DNA from: Toxoplasma gondii ME49
Lineage: Eukaryota; Apicomplexa; Conoidasida; Eucoccidiorida; Sarcocystidae
Assembly (NCBI RefSeq): GCF_000006565.2
Contig: NC_031479.1
Coordinates: 3,126,289 to 3,190,288, forward strand
Direction: 5' to 3'
Length of the DNA stretch: 64,000 nucleotides
Shown: piece by piece, positions 60,901-64,000 of the stretch
How positions within the stretch are numbered: the first letter of the stretch is position 1
Layout of the letters: each line of letters begins with the position of its first letter
Translations under genes and position numbers: made by a program
Notes under the pieces: generated by a model
Told to the model about the DNA's origin: nothing
What the model saw: only the letters and a program-made list of their open reading frames with translations
The model's database searches: none

Positions 60901-61393
60901 CGGCAAGTCGTTGCTCTTCACGGCTGGCAGTGGTATATTCACCGCAGCTTCCAGATGCGTGTTTCAGGGTGCGGGACCCGCTGTCTCTGGAGTGCGCCTC
61001 AGGGGCGGCTGTCGAACTGGTCTTTGTGGGATCTTTTTCAGCTGACGCAGGCAATTCCACGTAGTGACGAGAAACGTCCTGAGTGCTCCAAAGGGGAGTC
61101 TTGCGGTCACAGAACGTCCTATTTTTAACGCTTCTTTCTCGGGGCCAAGATGCGCTGCCTCTTTTCAGGAGAGAGCGAACACGATCGAGTTGCGGCAAAC
61201 ACCAGGCTGGCAATGTGCGTGCTGCTACTGTGAGTGGAGACTCTGGCTCTCGCGGTTGAACAAAGCCAATCGACTCTGCCATAGCGCGCGGTTTACGTAC
61301 ACTGCCTTTGGCGTTCTCACGAGCGGTTTCCGCCGCTGCCTGAAAGAACGACTGGGGTGACCCCAGTGGGTTAGAAGACGGAAAGTGGGCCAT
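51974..61393 (-). CDS. 3139-residue single-exon low-complexity protein, unknown function
   Basis: One open frame of 9420 nt from ATG at 61393 (MAHFPSSNPL...) to TGA at 51974 (...AILKAYIWR). Composition is dominated by Ser, Arg, Glu, Pro and Lys, as in many large coccidian proteins, and no enzymatic domain is recognised. Visible parts: a Lys/Glu-rich 12-residue repeat (KKDN(D/E)QKKEKKE, nine DN(D/E)Q motifs, residues ~690-805); Ser/Cys runs near 1200-1240; a GDREQG hexapeptide repeat near 1466-1488; a probable coiled coil (LWKEALKAALYRQKSALEEELKQ...) near 2336-2370; and SFPASASS octapeptide repeats near 2900-2925. There is no signal peptide or membrane segment. The C-terminal 25 residues could form an amphipathic helix (SAVKRQAASQASAILKAYIWR region). 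The unbroken length on one strand is the strongest sign of coding. A scaffold or cytoskeletal role is only a guess. Confidence 0.85.
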   Translation of the reverse strand: MAHFPSSNPLGSPQSFFQAAAETARENAKGSVRKPRAMAESIGFVQPREPESPLTVAARTLPAWCLPQLDRVRSLLKRGSASWPRERSVKNRTFCDRKTPLWSTQDVSRHYVELPASAEKDPTKTSSTAAPEAHSRDSGSRTLKHASGSCGEYTTASREEQRLAEGGRTDKDLKRERSDTWKNKPVSSLRSSLLQKRPPACPGSLEWGREPRFGPYGTRSLISSESLWKPFEEREKWREGWGALELFERGTGDGAKAEETPQKETAADFLPARFSFPDFLPQSSDATFFALSSSDSISWTEASEREGEEACSLRRGRTRKKGSKRWSLFGSSSGRGRHQDCGGTSPSRAKEKHGGARRTRKGRASSAPYVHPIRTGETPVPSPLTRTAILLGLPTSHHWTASSPESHSLSLRRRETRTENSAKGASTGAERPRIRNTAGTKKSRSGAAGDRRKQESTQNARQGQPQAAPSPVAGRLAPSRGADNKDREKNFRKGGEKRSNTYRQEVPERPRTSPSPRRLSLSSRRDARVEKTHDGATRRTKPTPDAVNPSETREATNPTVCEKAAWAPRAKAPNGRESLGGPALSPSLSFSAFSFSPIHCLSETPHRERGEGNAAEGKAPLTADREGEHTGMEKRRKTREGEVVDSTFTRDTRTVAGETTPKLPGRRLTSSERETRKVHSERLDFTERARKKDNDQKKEKKEKKDNDQKKEKKEKKDNEQKKEKKEKKDNDQKKEKKEKKDNDQKKEKKEKTDNEQKKEKKEKKEKKDNDQKKEKKEKKDNEQKKEKKEKKEKEDNEQKTEKKEKEERGEKEEQNCLSPFPGRSCASPGICTTSVLQAADTRSSRRAAAPRVSTHAAATPPVGSCPSRLPQLSPSAGDATGDMHAGNAREAAPLAAREGPPVSVHRRASDAGEGRGAPRVKTRCRRKAGETQVQATWSRTCEQKEMEENAEAPEPERSPITVEVGRPLDEEGRDEPHPADDPEELKKRKELSEAQSMSAKGEKNETVTTGAEVTQTGDAGVTASGSSYGLCSRSEHPITAGDLSERKGANASAAAPYAPCVAPVSKFPCSSSACVGAQTNAADSWRPKHSDGQCNRDNTRRSGCPDTLAEAAESTRKEPLFGVSEKKLHMERSAGISRNAALSAFHSTTLSGSPFCQSCACSAALSSPHRAPESCKTHFHQESHASSLSPSSSASAASSSSFRSCSSSSSSSSAACSCSSSSSSSSAACSCSSSSSSSNVAPGINTAPVVSVYPRDSACELKSALEPPVTGAFVKKGGRLVSCCCDTVLRSQCACRSAACLSASPSVPIVSSDLPSSSSLAASLADSATAKPVYSLGRRGATPAAGVGCRMQRRAFSPYRSSSSSSTACSPSSFGPSCSSSQVLSGGSRLPSFGDESAPQLTGASGGSGVRTPATPVGRQGVRKLAGSSLAKERETQGPEKEFGGPGIEEIVVGKMRRECRQDAGQGDREQGGDREQGGDREQGGDSERENGHDSDGSRLRAPRPSLDPAKEQEQLVRQLLWEAQTSLLLVSELCGLSKHESVSRLNRRKGGRLRAAPPSQLSGRGAEAAETVSRHRSAPNRGEAGTHQDEQREERGEKEKDLARRDDGTESRTQRGEEAGEQKRNTGEGGTYTQEGGQVSPPTSCPRAKVRQGLRENENAHYPESARTDEGHREGHGRKDGYEREETRQPRTLDSESEGTHRRSPPDSSVCTDISFSPRSAGHPLRRPLCVERRPRTDEPHKEAEEARRDKAARNRGRRRSEEPENTLFQCSSRSSQSPVLRKSTTIRDALKPFFAAMEAAIQACASAEANESTPRRLTSSSWLSASPVPSSSEGPFSASGSVASASQLPLDFPCGLEATTRSGRVRFSADDGGGFREGANKRQCDCGRFPEDVSAVQTPGRELGRSSGAPPGSSKRQGKPSPRRESLSFPSGCPLSHASDSLSHSCAQRRVFATQISPPSSTSRPRAAVPSSSSFSRPRRPLPPSAWSETQRFPTSSPSFSSFGSSSSFRLFDSPGRSLAAGLWSSPRDCASAVSFLESDLSASWGFDRFEVAKRSGVPRWPQASSLPGDAEIARNAKEIASICWYARPACPSLAHAEPHAAPSWLGTLKAADSCAPSRVEAPKEAVQKEGHGNRRGCDREDRKRRDAEDRQRRRDEVADPTKFSVGEYELPPSLQAGGGPVDFQTVTTAAETPRHEEPTDSECTDRERREGDGRGGEGGGGESQRGRETKAGEDEDGEKGDEEGEPRGHSGREGDEEERRTEERETRTDAEGMHPREKTENRWRERAAVGRRQEIQERSHARRGENATRDETHQRRATQRETSEPTRERGTSEDELWKEALKAALYRQKSALEEELKQLEEERQQYLLQHTHSRSRDLHGFQETVHVPPSNRSPLSRDEIPSAGRLRSELPGCNFPSSSCPILRPDASSPREQSVEFSLSVFPSSASSATPSAVFAPGPPSCFSSASPSSSWAAPSPGSAASRRDSQGLRASPPSSTALSPPAASSLCSFASSSCLRLPLSKSSVSALPPLPPPASRSPQTAVCRPQGNPNRTQESPKTSSMARSLRRGGVCTSEDSSAGRRIHSAASSARTSADAIRTPRRFPELLPDHENDADQPRIDRKTDTPPKKSPSPRSTPHHAGRPPAPCSDARLPQPRRSPSASLPARSPPSSSASSLSSPSSTLSSGGAPSTPALPSSSSSLPTNRQTTSPLSLCPSPLSLCPPYLPAWDSASWFSHSRRGWGASHEFSTKILTTPCMLTRPWQSPFVSSTSFLDSATAYLPASREGPPGPSAAFQSFSLPPVASQPPPAAPLHAHIRAKTSRVCSLSSPLHAAFLAVPSSSSKSSFASSHTASFSSSPTSFEPPSSSSAWLRASDSPELHSSSAARSVCISGPASSSSLSSASPSFPASASSSFPASASSSFPSSSSLLSFHPPVSSAEPSYDTHKEEPEASGGQPESGGHSGVSIHLTPPQLAAERPQNAGVRAPPSSPKHAPSETKAGEANRKATAENGGDKEGRSNRPFARSPVPSQRAVQGAPEKPGNREDRGNCMQRQGSTPVDIQRASDREADGRKEESGVQSSPFWLACQAEKKKEKTHASNSSPGRSSPLAAWSRLPSAVKRQAASQASAILKAYIWR
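52617..52690. repeat. 24-bp coding minisatellite
   Basis: About three copies of GCAGATGCAGGAAAGGAGGA-type units encode SFPASASS on the minus strand of the giant gene. Confidence 0.85.
56934..56995. repeat. 18-bp coding minisatellite
   Basis: Between three and four copies of TGTCTCCCCCTTGCTCTC encode GDREQG on the minus strand of the giant gene. Copies are almost identical, implying recent expansion. Confidence 0.9.
57676..57791. repeat. 39-bp coding minisatellite
   Basis: About three copies of a GAAGAAGAAGAGGAAGAACA-containing unit encode Ser/Ala/Cys runs on the minus strand of the giant gene. They also read as Glu-rich on the plus strand. Confidence 0.88.
58977..59325. repeat. 36-bp coding minisatellite
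   Basis: Nine or so copies of a unit containing TTCTTCTGATCGTTGTCTTT encode the KKDNDQKKEKKE repeat on the minus strand of the giant gene. Variants differ by GAT/GTT (DNDQ or DNEQ) and by 6- to 9-bp insertions. Confidence 0.92.
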
Positions 61394-61711
61394 GGACACG
61401 GATGCATCTTTTTAGTGAACTCAAGGAAGAAAAAGCAATTGATAACTGGGTCTTTTGAACAGGCTGATGTCTGCCGTTTACGGGAAGCGCTGCGGGTTTC
61501 GTGACGGGGAACATGCTCTCATGAACAGAATTAAAGGCCTTGTGAATCTGCCCGAGCACATGTGGAAGGACTCTGGAGGTCTTCATCCGCATACGACTCC
61601 TGACCAACACCGGAACAGTTGTGGTATGGTAAGAAAGGCTACGATCGCCATGGCCCAAAACACAATCGGTCTGCGACTAGGCAGTTGCGCGCATATTCGA
61701 ACTTGCCACTG

Positions 61712-61712
61712 C

Positions 61713-61749
<37 letters not shown>

Positions 61750-61754
61750 TATAT
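61712..61754. repeat. (AT)n microsatellite
   Basis: Two AT runs joined by GTAT, upstream of the giant gene. Confidence 0.9.
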
Positions 61755-63794
61755 CGGCATTCAAGCCAACTAGTTCTTTGTAGATAAACGGAAAGGGTTG
61801 CCGGTAGTAGTTACAGCGGTTTGTAGCCGAGATATTCTTCAAAGAGAAAGCGATAGGTGCTGTCTTGAACACGTGCTGACACATCGCATGGAAAAGGGGA
61901 TTCCAGTGTGTGTCTCATGCATTCACCATCTAGTGGGGGGAGCCGTTTCTCTGCCTGCGTCCTCTTCGTCTGTAGCCAAGCTCAACATAAGGGACAAAGT
62001 GTTTTCAAATTTTTACTTCGCTGCGTCGTTCAACAATCACCCAAATTAGCCCATCGAGCGATAGAGTGCATCTTACGGAGACATCCATGTCTTTCCACAA
62101 CTGCTTGTTAGGGTGTGCAAGCGTTCTACTGCACCCTGTTGTACAGAGAGACCGTAGAACAAAACCTCTTCCGGCGGCTTTTTTGAAACAACCGTTCGGC
62201 ACGAACTCCTTTGTGAGGAGCGCGCTTGCCTTCTGACAACAGTGTTTCTTAATTGAACCCCGCGGTATTCAAACGCCATAGACCATCCGCTGTGGTTGCT
62301 TCACGCAGCGACACGATATCTTCAGCACTCGAACTGATGACGAAAACTGAAGGATAAGTCTGAGGCCACAGATAACCTGCGGTTGGATGAGTGTAACGGG
62401 TTCGATTCTCCACTAATATGCTCCACTTTTGTTGCAAGTACCTTTAAAAACCGGAAGAGTTGCCAGAGCTAAAAATGCCTGTTTGCACGCGCATGCCCAA
62501 GCCTGACTAGTTCATACTAGAGAAGTGGTAACGTCAACGGCACCACGGAAGCCAATGTTTCGGTGAGGCGCCAGCCAATGTATTGGTTACAGAGCACCGA
62601 TAAGGCAAGATATAAAAATAGGTTCAAACAAGGCCACCTAAAAGAGGCTCCAGTTAAGACGTAGTGGCAAACCGTCGGGGCTGGGCGGCCCCGCAAATTA
62701 ATTGCACGGTGAACATGCGGGTAGCACACTGAAGAAAAACGTTTGCACAGGGCAACGTTTCCATTTCATTCAGGGAGCTCGATGCTACCTTTTAGTTTCG
62801 TTCAGGATCGACGATCCGAAATGCTAGCTTTTTGAGGGTATCTGATTCAAATCGTACCCTCCAGCTGTATCCCTGATCACGACAGCGTTCGCGGAGGGGA
62901 TACCTGCTCTTGGGATCTCTCAGTGGCTTCTGAAATTTTTCTAGTTTTTCCGTTGCTGCATCGTTTGTTCGGAAATTTCGGCACCAGTTTTATTACCAAG
63001 CCGTGCAACAGGCAACAACACAAAAAATGCGCCAGAGCCCTCGAGGACAGGCACTGGTATATGTTCGATTCGTTGGACAGACGTTTGTAGCTCATTCCCA
63101 GACAATGCCGACATGGGTACATCCGCTGGGTGACTTTCGTCTGCGAAACGTGTACGAGCACATTCGTTTCTTACAGAGAGCATGGACCGATGAGGTGGCC
63201 TAAGCTGCGATTTATAGCTCAAGAAAGTCTAAACCGTAGTCAAAGCTTTCTCTTCTAGATTCTGTGTGATGCACTTTCAAACGGAAGAGTCAAAATCTGT
63301 TTCACTCACTTTCCATAAACCCGGTTGCCTGCTTTATGCCATCTCGTGTACATGTCAACTGGTGTCCTGCTGCTTTTAAAAGGACACGGTAACGCAAAAC
63401 ACACACGAGAAGTATTTGAACGCATTCGCCCCTCAGCACAATTAGGCTGCAACCGACTCGAAATGCACAGATAGACGGCGACCAAATAACAGAAAAAGGA
63501 AAACCAGTCATTGTCTGGTGCCAGCAGCATCATCGCACGCCAGACCCATGTTGACAGTCACACTGGCAGAAACCCAACGCACAAATTTCTTCGTTTGTAC
63601 GCAGCCCTTTCATTTGAAACCATCGAGGCTAGAACGGCTGTATAACGTAATTATATCTGGGGAACTCTGCTGCGTTGTTTGGTATAGCTTCGGGATGCCG
63701 TGAGAGGTATAAGCACAGCAGAAACTCGATTAAGATTCAGGAGAACAGTTGGTCCATCCGTGTTCGCAATCTGCCTCCGTACAACGAACTAGTC

Positions 63795-63878
63795 GATGTG
63801 CAAAGCATTCGTGGTGGTTCACCGGAGAATATGTATGATGTGCAAAGCATTCGTGGTGGTTCACCGGAGAATATGTAT
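63795..63878. repeat. Exact 42-bp tandem duplication
   Basis: Two identical adjacent copies beginning GATGTGCAAAGCATTCG and ending GAGAATATGTAT (63795-63836 and 63837-63878). The length is a multiple of three and the frame stays open on both strands (14-residue repeat). Confidence 0.97.
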
Positions 63879-64000
63879 GCACATGAGCGTCATAATCTAC
63901 CATCTTCCATTCAGAAGTGAAATGTGTCTGCCCATGACCCGAACGGTTTCTCTCTGGTGCTGAAGGGGCGGTGTTAGGTGCTTCACCATCTCTCATGAAA

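Larger units (their letters stand above)
61394..64000. other. Giant gene 5' flank and gene-free right end
   Basis: The first several hundred bases should be the promoter and 5' UTR of the giant gene. A TA microsatellite lies at 61712-61754 and a 42-bp tandem duplication at 63795-63878. Short ORFs include a hydrophobic 70-codon one on the minus strand (62517-62729). No gene is supported. Confidence 0.5.

Noticed and set aside
51974..61393. Many plus-strand ORFs of 100-285 codons opposite the giant gene (for example 54443-55222, 60210-61064)
   Set aside because: They are antisense shadows of a Ser/Arg/Glu-rich coding strand, with Leu/Ser/Phe- or Arg-rich low-complexity translations and no domains.
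62360..62430. GGTTCGATTC resembling a tRNA T-loop
   Set aside because: Flanking bases do not form a T-stem or acceptor stem.
62517..62729. Hydrophobic 70-codon minus ORF that resembles an organelle-encoded protein
   Set aside because: I could not align it with any cytochrome or oxidase subunit I know, and nothing around it supports a gene.
1..64000. CRISPR arrays, insertion sequences, bacterial operons or viral genes
   Set aside because: No spaced direct repeats, terminal inverted repeats with transposase, or ribosome-binding-site-led gene runs. The repeats present are microsatellites and coding minisatellites.

Overview
This is nuclear DNA from an intron-rich apicomplexan, most likely a tissue-cyst coccidian of the Toxoplasma/Hammondia/Neospora group. 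Several things point there: compact multi-exon genes with GT-AG introns, start codons in (A)AAAATG-like contexts, many (TA)n and GATA microsatellites inside introns, frequent TGCATGC, long serine- and Arg/Glu-rich proteins, and one very large single-exon gene with in-frame minisatellites. Nothing bacterial, viral or CRISPR-like was seen. Exon chains were assembled by hand from reading frame, splice consensus and intron phase. They close in frame, but no transcript was available.

Layout from left to right. 1-3819 (+) is the 3' part of NOP14, a small-subunit processome protein. 6910-11850 (-) is a six-exon NADP-type isocitrate dehydrogenase with a mitochondrial presequence. 13485-16498 (-) is a six-exon DUF89/ARMT1-type damage-control phosphatase, with an 81-residue two-helix membrane ORF (16564-16809, -) just upstream. 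16.8-21.2 kb is gene-poor. 21215-22735 (+) is a small four-exon gene whose spliced product carries a perfect twin CX9C motif. 24467-24546 (+) is tRNA-Leu(AAG). 26399-31754 (-) is the splicing kinase PRP4K/PRPF4B with an RS-like N-terminus. 31.8-35.8 kb has no confident gene but holds a cluster of a recurring palindrome. 35819-36295 (-) is a small unknown gene that diverges from a Rab18-type GTPase (36377-40135, +). 42708-50623 (+) is an eight-exon F-box/leucine-rich-repeat protein with a PIP-box-like motif. 51974-61393 (-) is a 3139-residue low-complexity protein of unknown function in one exon. 61.4-64 kb is gene-free as far as I can see and ends with a 42-bp tandem duplication.

These are mostly housekeeping genes (ribosome assembly, TCA cycle, splicing, vesicle traffic, ubiquitin ligation) and they do not form one pathway. 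The points most worth following are the F-box protein with a PIP box, the unannotated-looking twin CX9C protein, and a palindrome GGTGT-N4-ACACC present five times exactly. Three of those five copies lie inside the giant coding exon.
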